In this document: piece by piece, positions 1-12,300 of the stretch
Numbering within the stretch: the first letter of the stretch is position 1
Layout: the number at the start of each line of letters is the position of its first letter
Notes under the pieces: generated by a model
Database searches by the model: none
Seen by the model: the letters and a program-made list of their open reading frames with translations, nothing else
Told to the model about the DNA's origin: nothing
Program-made: the position numbers and the translations under genes
Source of the DNA: Cryptomeria japonica
Lineage: Eukaryota; Streptophyta; Pinopsida; Cupressales; Cupressaceae
Direction of reading: 5' to 3'
Assembly: GCF_030272615.1 (NCBI RefSeq)
Contig: NC_081414.1
Location: 48,724,501-48,786,500 of the forward strand
Length of the DNA: 62,000 nucleotides

Positions 1-275
1 TCTGTGGGCACTAATAAAAATTCTATTTATTTCTGCAATTTTCTGTTGTGTTCAATAACAAGTCAAGCAGCCAATAAATTCAATAATCTATATTTAAACA
101 AACCGAGTTCTCAACAATAAACACAATTCCAAGACATTGTTTTATAGGATTAGGAATGTATAGTTATCAAGACTGATTGCATTGGCAGAGAGTTAAATCA
201 TTAAAAAAAATCTACTAATTAATAAATAATAGCAAGGATGTGCCTGATAAAATTTATTTATGGATGCAACAAAAC

Positions 276-391
276 CTGCTTGATTTCTGGTGGGGCTGGA
301 ACTTCAGGGGCTAGTTCATCTCTCTCTTCAGGATCATTTCCAACCGCTTCATCATCATCTGTGAATATTTCTTCATGCTCCCAATCATCAC
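276..391 (-). CDS. TFIIF-alpha (RAP74): TFIIF-alpha coding exon 5, beyond the giant intron
   Basis: 116 nt: GT finishing a Gly codon, then exactly 38 codons from [20 protein letters not shown] to PAPPEIKQ. The acceptor is TTTTTTAG and the donor is GTTTTG. In plant homologues this peptide directly follows the acidic segment that ends exon 4, so the two exons, 14.5 kb apart, belong to one gene. No further exon is visible in bases 1-275. Confidence 0.88.
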
Positions 392-3300
392 CTAAAAAAC
401 CAAATGATTATCCTCAGAGAAAAGTAAGCCATATCAGATTGAAGTTACAGTTTGAGGATTCACCTCAAGAGTTTTCAGCAAAGCAACAAATGATCAATAT
501 CTTTTTTAGAGAAATTGTGCATACGTAGTTCTTAAACTATATTGAAAACCTTGCAATGCAGGACACTCCACATACCTCTCTGGTGTGTCTTTACATTCTT
601 CAAAATCTATGAGATATTGCTTGCAATGTAAAATAAATCATCCCAGCCATCAGTAACAGATTCAATTTACCTAATTTTCTTTGCCATAATGAACTCCAGT
701 ATGAATTCAAATATTCCATGTTCAGCATAGCTGCTTGATAATTTTTTCTCCATGTATAAATGTGTCTGTCTGTGTCACCACAGACAAGCAAATGCATGCA
801 TGCACAAAACTGTAATGTCCATCCTAGTGCCAGTATCATTGTATACTCCACTTTACAAGTAAGAAAGATGATCCAATTCTCATATTGCTTTGAAACATAG
901 AAGACTACTGATTTAATTCCACAGTTTTGATCAACAGGTCAGAACAAACGTCATCAGAAAATGAAGAATCAAGAAAAAATTACATAATGAAATATCAGAA
1001 TAGTCTTTTTAAAGCTATATATATAAAGAATCCCATCTCCACATTCCAGGCACTAAAGTTGGGTGCAGTAACTAGGAGTAATCTTCAAACATCACGTTGC
1101 TGAAATGATAAAAGTAATTTAGTTGTAAATGGATGCTGACAATAACATTTTCCGTGAGAGTAGCAAAGATACAGTGCATGGAGTTGAAGAGCCAAAATTA
1201 TGTGCAAAATTTGAATTGTGGAAGGTAAAGGATGGGCAAGGAAGAAAACTCAAGAAGAGTCTTCTTTATGCATATTTATGAAGTAATTGTGAAATGTTTG
1301 TGCCAATTGAAGATTATGCCAAGAAATTGAATATTAATCAAAAAAAGGAAATTCAAATACAACATATAAGTAATAAATAAAATTAGAATACCTGTTAGGA
1401 GGTTCACAAAAAAATTGTGATGGCTAGTCCTGCTCCTATGTCTCCTATGGCAAACCCTAATTTTCTGTTGATGGAAGCACTAGAGACTTTCATATTGATG
1501 GTGCAAATGCCTTTGTGGACAACACCAACCCTGACACTCCTATCCAATCTGTAAATACCCATAGACCATGGCCTCTTGGACTCAACTCTTCATAAGGGTC
1601 ATGCACCCAGCACCCACTAACTATCACACATTGCACATCAGGCCCAGACACTGGAACTCAAGATGCTTAGCCTGATTTGTAAGTTCAATTCTTTTTGGTC
1701 AAGCCTCACTAATCTGCATACTTAGATTTCTAAAACTTGGAACACTAGCCCTCAAATTATGCTGGAAATCTTTCCCAATATAATTTGCATGAAGATCAAT
1801 CTTTAATTTTGGAAAAAGGTCTGTGATTCTGGGATAAATATGTTCTACTGGTTAAACCACAGTGTCCCCCTGCCTTTGACCCTATGACAGAATCCTTTTA
1901 TGTCCTACTGGTTTGGGTGCAGCTAACCTATCTCTCACTTCAGTTTTGCGTCAACCCCTATCTTCAGGGTATTCATAATGCATTAGGAAGATTTTGAGAT
2001 TTAGATTAAGAAACTAATGGATTGATACAACTCTATTTCAGATAGGATTCAGTCATAGCTAAAAATTTAAAAAGGTCTGCCTAATGAGAATAGGCTTCAA
2101 GTTCAACATTGTATTTAAAAACAAATACTTAATTATGAAAATATAGCTTTCAAATAGAGAAGATGTCACAAAATAGGACATATTACTGTGGATTGCTGTT
2201 GGGCAAATCAACAAGTCCCAAAAAAGCTTCTTGATAGAAGGGTGCAAGTTTATCTCACGTAAATAGGGCAGATTTTACTAGTGCTCATGTATGAATTGAA
2301 GTGGTTGCAACATGAACAAGAATTGAAGTTGAGCAAATTTTCACCATACTTATGCATAAAAGTGGAACTTTCACTCCCTCATGTATAAAAGTGGACTTTC
2401 AAGGGCTCACGCATAAACTCATCACTTCACACAATTAGCAATCTTTGCAAGGCAACATTGGGGATACCTAGGTTAAATGTAGTATTTGGGCAAAATTGCA
2501 ACAAGGGGACCTTGCAATTCCACCCTTTGCAACAACTAAAGCAAGACATCTAACCTCACCTTTCAAAATCTTCACTTTCAATCCCAGACTCATTTTCAAA
2601 CCTGTCAATATGAAAATCTTTTCATTCCAAGGCTAAAGACTACAAAATATTGCCAAGCGAACACTATACTAACCAAAACACCTAGCCTAGCCAGCGAAAA
2701 CAGGGGTCCCCTTTTGCAATGGAATGATGTGTGAAAATGTCACAATAGAAGACACTCCAGTATTTTATGCCATTCTAAAGAATCACGGGTTCTCAGTCAA
2801 GTTGGACATGCTAATATTGCTTGCGCTTTGAAATGCAAGCCAATATTTGGTGATCAATATAACTCAGAGCAGATATAACACAGAGTGGACACAAGTATGC
2901 ATTCATAAGGCCGTCCTGCAATTACATTTGTGGAGTCCAATTCTGTAAGTGAAATCAATCGAAAACAAATCAGAAAATATATTGTGTGTGATGAGTATAA
3001 GTGCATCAGACTGGTTTAATCAATAATGGAATCTGATTTCAAGTTTCGTGAACAATATTTTGGAAACTGTTGTTTTGCGACAATAGTTATTATGAAAATA
3101 TTGTACATTTCCCTATCTGGTATCTTTCAGAAGCTTCAAAGCTTCCCTTACCTTCCAAATAAATTCGCAGATCTAGAGCACCCCAACCTTCCCACTATCA
3201 TCAAGGAGCTCCCTATTGTGGCAAAGGAGGATATGGAGACAGAACTTCTTGAGGACATATGACAATAAATGATTCTCAAAATGCTTCTTTGAAGCTTTAG

Positions 3301-6300
3301 ATTTTCACAAATTATTCTAATTTTGAAAAAAGATTTAGATTCAATAGTAACTAGAGAGCAATATTCCATTATTATTTGTTGATTAGAACAAAAATTGTTA
3401 TTGCTTTCATAGATTAGAAAATTTGTTTGTTTTTCTTTAGATTAAAATATATTAAGTTACATATAGTTCTATTTTTGTAAGCCCTTGATCCCAACGCAAG
3501 GGACCTTGAGCAAAGAAAGCCCTCGATCTTGACATGAGGTAACCAAAACAAAGCAACTTAGAAAATGAGAGATTCCATCATTCTCATCAAAAAACATGAA
3601 AACAAAAACATAGAAGCTGCATTTAGCAAAAAGCCATCAAGTTGCACTCATTTACAAAAAGATTTCTTTTATGCAAGCAATTTTTTTAGAAAACATTCAA
3701 TTTCCAAAAAAATACGAACATACAAAGAAGATTTGCTTTTGCATTTAGAAACCTTATTATTTCAACCAAGAAAACACCAAGAAAAGAGGAAGGATAAGCC
3801 TTGGTAATGTCACAAAGCCTACAGCAAGCGCAAAGCAAACTCAACAAATCAAACAATAAAACAAAGTACTAGTCACTTTTTTTTACTCCTCTTTTTCCTT
3901 GCTCAGCATTTCACACTTCATGTGTATCTTGGACTATAGGAAAATTGAATTAGCTTACTATTGAGCGAGATCCAAGAAAATGTGTTCATTCAAGTAACCC
4001 TCATAGAAGAATTACACCAAAGACAAACTAAGATCTTAAGGCTCATTCATTAAGAAAACCAATTAAGGCACATAAATGAAGAGTTCCAAATAAGAGAACT
4101 TGTTCTTTTAGAGGAACTCATTGAGCTTATGAATGCCAAAATCACAATAATCACACTCCAACTCGACTCAATTGCCAATATCCAACTCCACCCCAACAAT
4201 AAACACCATAGCCTCCCACCTTGACCTCCTCTCTAGAAAAGTGAGTGAGCTTGTAGGTGTGATTTCTGTCAAACATAACAACAATATCCCTACCATTCAT
4301 GATGTTCTTCTTCCACACAAAGAGAACAACCCATTTGTTCCATCACCACTCGACAAGCTCTTGCCACGAGAACACGAGTGACTAGGCAGGTATATTCAGC
4401 AAGAATGCAGCAAATATGACACCATGGTACTGACTCAGTTGCATAGTGCTTGAGTCATTTTTAGCTCATCACAATACCAACATTCTATACTCCTTATTGA
4501 ACACTATCAATCAATCTATTATCTCTATCTACATCTCCTATTTTGTCAAATTATGTGAAAAACCATATTGTAGGCTAGATGTTATCATTAATAGAAAAGC
4601 TGCTCCTACAAAAATGGGTTTAATTATCGTAGGAAAATGGGTTAGCTTGATTTCTGCAGGCATGGAATTTGGTGAGGATCTTAAGACCGCTTCAATCATT
4701 TTGGAGTAGTTGTAGAAGTTGTGTTGTTTTCTTGTTCATCATTATGTTGCTTTTTGGGTTGGGACCCCAAGATATATCCCCAGAATTAATCAAACAAAAA
4801 CTACAATACCTGTAAGAATGTCAAACCAGCAATTGTGATTTTTTAAAGAGAAGAAAAACCTATATGGAAATAAAAACTCCTCAGCTTATTAACTGTGATG
4901 ACAAAACTTACAAAAAACTCAACATACAACTAAAACCTTCAAAGAATGATGATCTCTATCTTTACAACCATTGTAGACTATTGGACTAAAGAATAGACAT
5001 GAAATTAATAAAAGGGGGAAGCAGTGAAAAATGAAGCATAAGTTATTAAAAAAATATTTCAAATACATGAATTTAGAGTCAATAGTCCTTTATGGTGTGA
5101 GAACAAGTGGAATGGGAGTTACTTGTCAACTTTCACTTGCATAATCTCTATTGAATGGAATATGTTTATTTCACATGATTCAGATAACAAAATATAAGAG
5201 AAAACAACATAAGGACATAAGTCTAACAATTGACCCAAACTAGAATTAATTTCTACAAATAGTATAGATATCAAAATATATCTATCTAGAAAATGCCGAG
5301 ATATCAATTTTGAAGAATTTATTTACTTAAAAGTTAATTTATTTTACTTCGAAAATATTTTATTTACTAAATACATGGAGACATAAAATTTATGTGCTTA
5401 TTTTGGAAATATTGTGTTTATTATTAAATATTAACATTTTGACATGTAAATGGCTGCCAAAATCAAAGCAAAAGGTAAGAGTTTTTGTTAACAAGCTAAC
5501 ACCATTACATTTTACCCCTTGCTGTCAATCTAGAATGGCTCTCAGCACTAATAATTTATTTATTAAATGGGCACTATGAAAACTTGTATGTCAAAACATA
5601 TTGGTTGCGGACCTTTTGGCATTTATAAATAGACAATGAACATGAAATGAATATCAGTGGAATAGAAAGCATTTCTACTAATTATTCTTCTCTAAATCAC
5701 CTTCTTTTCTGATACGACTAAACATGTGTGGTATATCTTTCAATTGCAGTGTGTCAATGCACATTCCCTATGCTGCACCCCAAATGTCAGAACTTAACAT
5801 TCTCTACTGCTAGCATGGTAAAAGGAAGTGAGTTAATACATGGCAATGGCATATCAATGGAGTGCAATAGATGTCAGTTTCCATTTTGAGAAATTAAGGA
5901 GAAAAACAACCAAACAAGAATATCCGCATGCCAAATAAAAAATTATTGATTTGATAATGCTTCAAGGTTCCAAACATCTATTAACAACCCTTCGCATTCT
6001 AAGTATGGAGTCAGGAAGCAAGTGAGCGGCTTTAACAATAATCAATTGAAGAAGAGTAACAGATTGTTACCTAGTTGGCAAATCCTGTTTATGTTTGCAC
6101 CAATTTACAGTTTTCTATCAGCAAGTGGCAAGAGAATCATGTACGGCACAGCTCTGGACAGTTCCAAAAGTTATAGATGGAGATGACAGCAAATTTTATC
6201 ATAAAGAACTCAATGATGACTAGTGATGGTAATATGGAGCCATCTGCCATTGATGATATGTTAGTTTTTGATGTATAAAGTAGGCAGGAGCCTGTTATTG

Positions 6301-9300
6301 ATTCAAGAACTTCATCCATAATATTAAAAATAATCTAATGACTTGATATGTTTTTTATTATTTTAAAGTTTATAACTTCTGATTTTTGTCATCTCATCAT
6401 AATTTACAAAATTTGGCAATTTCCTTTCATAAATTTTGAACCAAAACAGAGATATTCATTTTAATTTTTTTTGACATATTGTTTTGGTGAAAAGTATGTT
6501 TTGGTAAAAAACTGAATGAATTAATGAAATGATCAAACAATCATTTAAAGAATTACAATGACAATGTTTCTATAATGAAACAAACGTCCAAAATAGAAAG
6601 ACGCTAATTACACTAAATTACATTATTGACCATTAACAATAAATAATAAAGATATTATTCTAATACCCTCCCTTAATGGTCAATCTATCAACTACACCAA
6701 GTTGCCCCCTAAATTTTACAAACTTGTCCGAGCTCAGAGACTTGGTGAGGATATCTCCTGTTTGATCCTCTGTCAGAACATACAACAACTAAACTGATCC
6801 GTCTTCAACAAGCTTCCAAATAAAGTGACAATGAAGTTCAACATGCTTGGTTCTCTCGTGGAAGACCGGATTCTTGGCCAATTTGAGCACCACTTGATTG
6901 TCACAATAAAGGGGACTAGGATCTGCTTGAGACATTTACATGTCTGAAAGCATCCTTCGAAGCCAAATTGCCTCACAAGCTGCCTTAGTTGTTCCTCGTT
7001 ACTCTGCTTCTGGTGAGGAAAGAGCCATTGCCTGGTGCTTCTTGCTAGTCCATTTGACTGCACCAGATCCCAAATTGAAAACATATCCAAATGTTGATTT
7101 TCTGTCATCAACAAAACCTGCCCAATCTGAGTTTGTAAAACCACTGAGTCTAGGATAATGACTTGTTGTACAAAAGACCAAAATCGGAAGTGCTCTTCAC
7201 ATAACGCAGCACATGCTTTGTTGCTACCCAATGATCAGCCTTGGGGGCTGTCCTGAAGCGTGAAATGTAGTTCACTGCAAAAACTAAGATCAAGCCTAGT
7301 AGTAGTAAGGTAGATGAGACTGCCCACCAGTTGCTTGAATGCTGATTAATTCACCAAAGGTGAATCTGATTTGGCTGTCAGCTTCAGCCCTTTCTCCATA
7401 GGTGTGGATGTCAGTTTGCAATCTTGCATCCGAAACTTGTCCAACAAACTGCAGGCATACTTTGACTGAGATATGAAGATACTAACTTCAGTCTGCCAAA
7501 CTTCAACACCTAAGCAATAGCGCAGAAGTCCCAAGTTTGTCATGTCAAAAGATGGGCAAAAACTTTGTTTGATCTGATCGATCAAAAATGTCAAACTACC
7601 AATGATAATCAGTTCATCAACATAGACAACAAGGATAAGAATATCACCACTAGTGTTTTTGACATACAGATTAGAATCAAATGGACTCCCTAAAAGCCAT
7701 CATCTGTCAGGTACTTGTCAATTTTGATGTACAGAGCTTGAGGAGTCTATTTCAGGCCATAGAGTGCTTTCACTAGTTTGCACACCTGATGTTCTTTTCC
7801 AACAACCTTGAACCCTGGAGGCTGCGTCATGTAGACTTCTTGCAACTCACCATTGAGGAATGCACTCTTAACGTCCATTTGATGGACTTTCCAACCAAAT
7901 TGAGCTGCTAAGGCAAGGACAAGCCGAATGGTACTCATCTTGGTTGTAGGAGCAAAAGTCTCCTCGTAGTCAATGCCTTCCTTCTATGAAAACCCCTTAG
8001 CAACAAGACGAGCTTTGTACTTGTCAAGAGTTCCGTCATCTTTGTAATTAACTTTATACACCCATTTGCAACTAATGGGCTTCTTCCTTGGAGGAAGATC
8101 AAAAAGGACCCCAAGTGTTATTCTTCAGAACACTGGTGTTCAGCTTTCATAGCCTTTTCCCACTCAGGAATTCCTTTAGCCTCAGAATATGTTGGGTTCA
8201 AAAATACTATGAATGTTGGCCATGAGAGCAAAGTTGACTGTATTTTGCTGCTTGCTCTTGTTTCCGGATGATCTACCCTCGATGAGCTCATTAGCATGAA
8301 GATCACTTATGGTCTTATAGCCCACCATTTAGGCCGAAGAAGAACCAACATCAGATGTAGGAGGAATAATTGGAATAGGATCTGGAACAAGTTCAACATG
8401 TGGAAGATCAACATCATTCAAAGAAAAATCAAGTTGTGCATCATCAAATTCAAATTTTGCATCATCCCTCCCATCAGGTGAACCAAAGGGAAGACGAACA
8501 CCCAAATCAATAGCCTTCAAAGGCTAATCCTCATAATTCTGCATAGACGAGGATAGCTGAAATGGTCCTCGTTCTTCATCAAAGACAACATCACGACTGA
8601 AGATGAGATGATTAGTGTCTACATGAATCAGCCGATAAGTCTTGTGGTTGTCACTGTACCTTGTGAACATAAGTTTCTGACTCTTGGAATCCAACTTGGA
8701 GCGCTTGGCATTTGGAATCCAAACATATCCTAAAGAGCCAAAGACTTTAAGATGACTCATCCTAGGTTTGTGACTAGTCTAGGCTTCCTCAGGAGTGTTC
8801 GCCTTAGCAGCCTGTGTGGGAGACTGTAATGGGTACCCCAAAATCCACTTCTAAATGAAATCACAGCTATAAAGTAATTCCGTCAAACACTTTGCTTGCA
8901 GTCCCTAATTTCTCTGTTTTGTGTTACAACCCTTATGACTCCAGAATGGTTTGTTGTATTGTTTTTTTGTGCCCTTTTAACAAGGATCTATGCATTTAAC
9001 ATGAATATGAAAATGAAAGCATAAACACACAACTGAAATAACCAACACACTGTATTTATAATGATTTTCAGATTAAGTGCGATATTGGCAATGAAACAAC
9101 TCACTAAATACTCCAGCAATAGAATAGCATGAATATTGTTTTCAAAGAGTGATGGCCTGGGCCATAGCATTAGGCTGCTGCTAACAAGATGCTACAGTAC
9201 GCAGCTGCTACAGTGACGTTGCTACAGTACGCGATTGCTACAGTGCGTGGCTGCTACAGTGATGTGGCTGCTACAGTATGCTGCTGCTACAGTAATATTT

Positions 9301-12300
9301 TATCTTCAGTCAGTCCAAAGTCTTCATATATCATCCCCTCAAAGTGGCATAAGCATCGGACAAATGGAGATGAAGTTATGAGCAAAACATCCAATCTGCC
9401 TGTAGCTAGAAACGTGCCCAAACTGCCTGATAATGAAGCTGGTAGCAATGGATTCCAAAGGCCAAACCCCAGGGGAATGACGTCTAGAATGTCACAAGAG
9501 AGGATAGACGTCCTCTGATGCCAAGAACGGGTCTGCAACTCATTGCATCAATTTCTTCTCATATCCAACATATCTAATGAAGCCACAAACGCTTTCTTTT
9601 ATTCTCTTTCCAAGGGTCCACTCAACTCTCATCGGCAATGTGGGATAAAAGATGAGCAATATAAAACATATATTAAAATATTCACTTATGTCTCCCTTGG
9701 GTATAGATCCCATAAAATAAATATTAGAGTAACACTTTAATATTTTACAATTAAATTAAATGTTACTTTAATAAAACTTCAGGCATTAAAATGTATTAGC
9801 AATCGGACTCCGAATAATGCGAGTGATAGCTCGTCGGAAAGCTCTCACCAAGGAGTATCAAATCCAAACACCAGAACTGGCCTCCACTATGTCCTGCTGA
9901 CTTACTAAAAATAGTAAGTATGCCTGAAACTGAGTAAATCAACTTCGTTTTGGCCCAAACTGGAAATGACTAGGCCAAAACACTCCAGGATCCCCTTAAA
10001 CCCTTCGTTAGCCCTCGGGACCATGTAGAACAAGGCTAACGCACACACACTTGTTCAACTGCTAAAGTGGGGACATTACAGAGACCGATTAAGGAGATGG
10101 ACTGCAGTGAATACTACTTCTGCCCAAAATTTCTTGGGAACAATCCTGTCTTCCAACATTGACCTAGCCATCTCAGTTATTGTGCGGTTGCAACGTTCTA
10201 AAATGTCGTTCTGTTGAGCAGTGTAAGGTGTGGTTAACTGGCGTTTGATGTCGTGTGTATCACAAAAGTTGGAGAAAGCGGTAGAACAAAACTCCCCCTA
10301 TTATCTAACCTAAGAGTGACTATGGGATAGCCTGACTCTTTTGCTAGTAAGGCCTTAAACTTCTAAAATACAATAAACACATCTTATTTCTGTCTACGAA
10401 AGTACACCCACATTTTACAATTGAAATCATCAACAAACAGTAAGAAACATCTGGACCCAATAACAAAAGGTGTATTCATTGGACCACATACATCAACGTG
10501 AACCAACTGTAGTACCTTTGAGGATCGCACTGAGTCACCATCCTTGAATGGTGTCTTGTGCTGCTTCCCACCGTGACAAGCTCCACAAACTCGATGATTC
10601 TGAGTCTAAATCTCAAGTAAGCCAAGAACTAAATCATCCCGAATAAGCTGATAAGCCAAGAACTAAATCATCCCGAATAAGCTGATAAGCCAAGAACTAA
10701 ATCATCCCGAATAAGCTGAGCAAGATAGTGAATATTCAAGTGGCCCTACCGTTGATGCCAGAGACTACTCATAGAAGATGATTTAGCTGCAGAGGCATGC
10801 TCAAGAGAATCACCCGTATCCACAAGTCTATATAGACCATGATCCTCGATGCCAACAACCATAGTAGTGCTAATCGCACGATCAACAATTGAACACTTGT
10901 GTGAACTGAATACCACATCAAGCTGAGGAGAGTGCTGCATAATCTAGCTGACGAAGAGAAGGTTTAGTTCCATGCCAAGAACATAGTATACATTGAGAAA
11001 ATGAGATTCCTCCCACCAGACTGGATATGAATGTTGCCCTTGCGGACAACAATATACCCTTCACCTCCTCCAAAAATGACTAAATTGGTGAAAGGTGAGA
11101 AGTTTGTGAACCAATCACGCCGATGAGTGAAGTGTCGAGAAGCACCAGAGTTTATGTACCAAGCAAAAGATTTCACATGATCTACAAGGCACTTCGCCAT
11201 GAAAGCGTAAAATGTAGATTCTCTATGCTCAGAGTGCTCTGCAACATTGACCTTAGGCTAAGACCCTCCCTGCTTCCGCTGTTCAGAAGCCAACTGATTT
11301 TGATAGTCCTTTATCAAGTGACCATACTTATGGCAATAGTTACACTGAACTTTCTCCTTCTTCGAGCTATCCTGAGACTGACTGGGGCCTTTTTGCTGAG
11401 ATGATTGAGATTTGCTTTTATCCTTGTGAAAGGATTTGGCTGTGAAGGCTTGTTCGGTGGAGGACGAAGTGGCACTGCTACTAAACTATTGTTTCCAACG
11501 GTCCTGCTACAAAAGTTTGGTGCACAAGTATGAAAACTTTAAGTCAACATTTGTTGAAGTAATGTTGAGCGTTTCTATGAAGTGCTCATAGGATTTAGGT
11601 AGACTCTTCAGGTTGATTACTACCATAGCCTATTCCTCCATTTTCCATCCAATTGCTTCTAGCTAATCTCGGATGTCCTTAATCTTCGTCAAATGCTCTT
11701 GTAAGGACATATGCTCATCCATCATGATAGAAAATAGTTGGTTCTTCAGAAAGAATGCACAACTCTTGTCTGATGTCTCATGGAGATCCTTCAAAATAGT
11801 CCAGATCTCTACAGCTCGTCAAACTTAATCCTGATCTTGTCCAACTACGGTAGGACGAGTCTCTTTACCCAGAACGAGATCATCGAGGCGACAATATTCA
11901 AAGATCGTCATCATCCTTTGCTTCCATGTGTTGTAATTTTTGCCATTAAATCGCTGACTGCCTTCCAACATTATGTTGGTCAAAGATGCCATCTCGCACG
12001 CTTTTCGAGGCACAAAAAACAAGAATCACAATAGAGGAGAAAAATAATTTTTGAAGAGCACGAAACTTGAGACACAGATCCCAATGCAAAAACTAAGGCA
12101 GATTTAGGAACAAACTTCGAGATTGAATGCAAATATTTTTGATAAACCCAAAAAATTCCGACAAAGATCCAATAAAGTATGAGAAAAACCCACAAGGAAT
12201 CTGGAGTTGAAAATTAATTCTGGCAAAAAATCAGAGGATTTTCTGCAAAAGCCTAGTTGGCAGAAAGCAGAACCCTAGGTCGAATCTGTAAAAGCACAAA

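Larger units (their letters stand above)
8524..10740 (-). pseudogene. Copia copy 1 integrase, split by a solo LTR
   Basis: The catalytic core lies at 10740-10081, with [12 protein letters not shown] keeping the catalytic Glu. The C-terminal part ([19 protein letters not shown], then [15 protein letters not shown]) resumes at 8824-8524. The 8825-10080 insertion interrupts it, and a 34 bp triplication near 10.65 kb also destroys the frame. Confidence 0.83.

Noticed and set aside
9191-9293. CRISPR-like regular repeats
   Set aside because: Eight-base repeats with 6-9 base spacers in a plant LTR; no cas genes; unit and spacer sizes do not fit.
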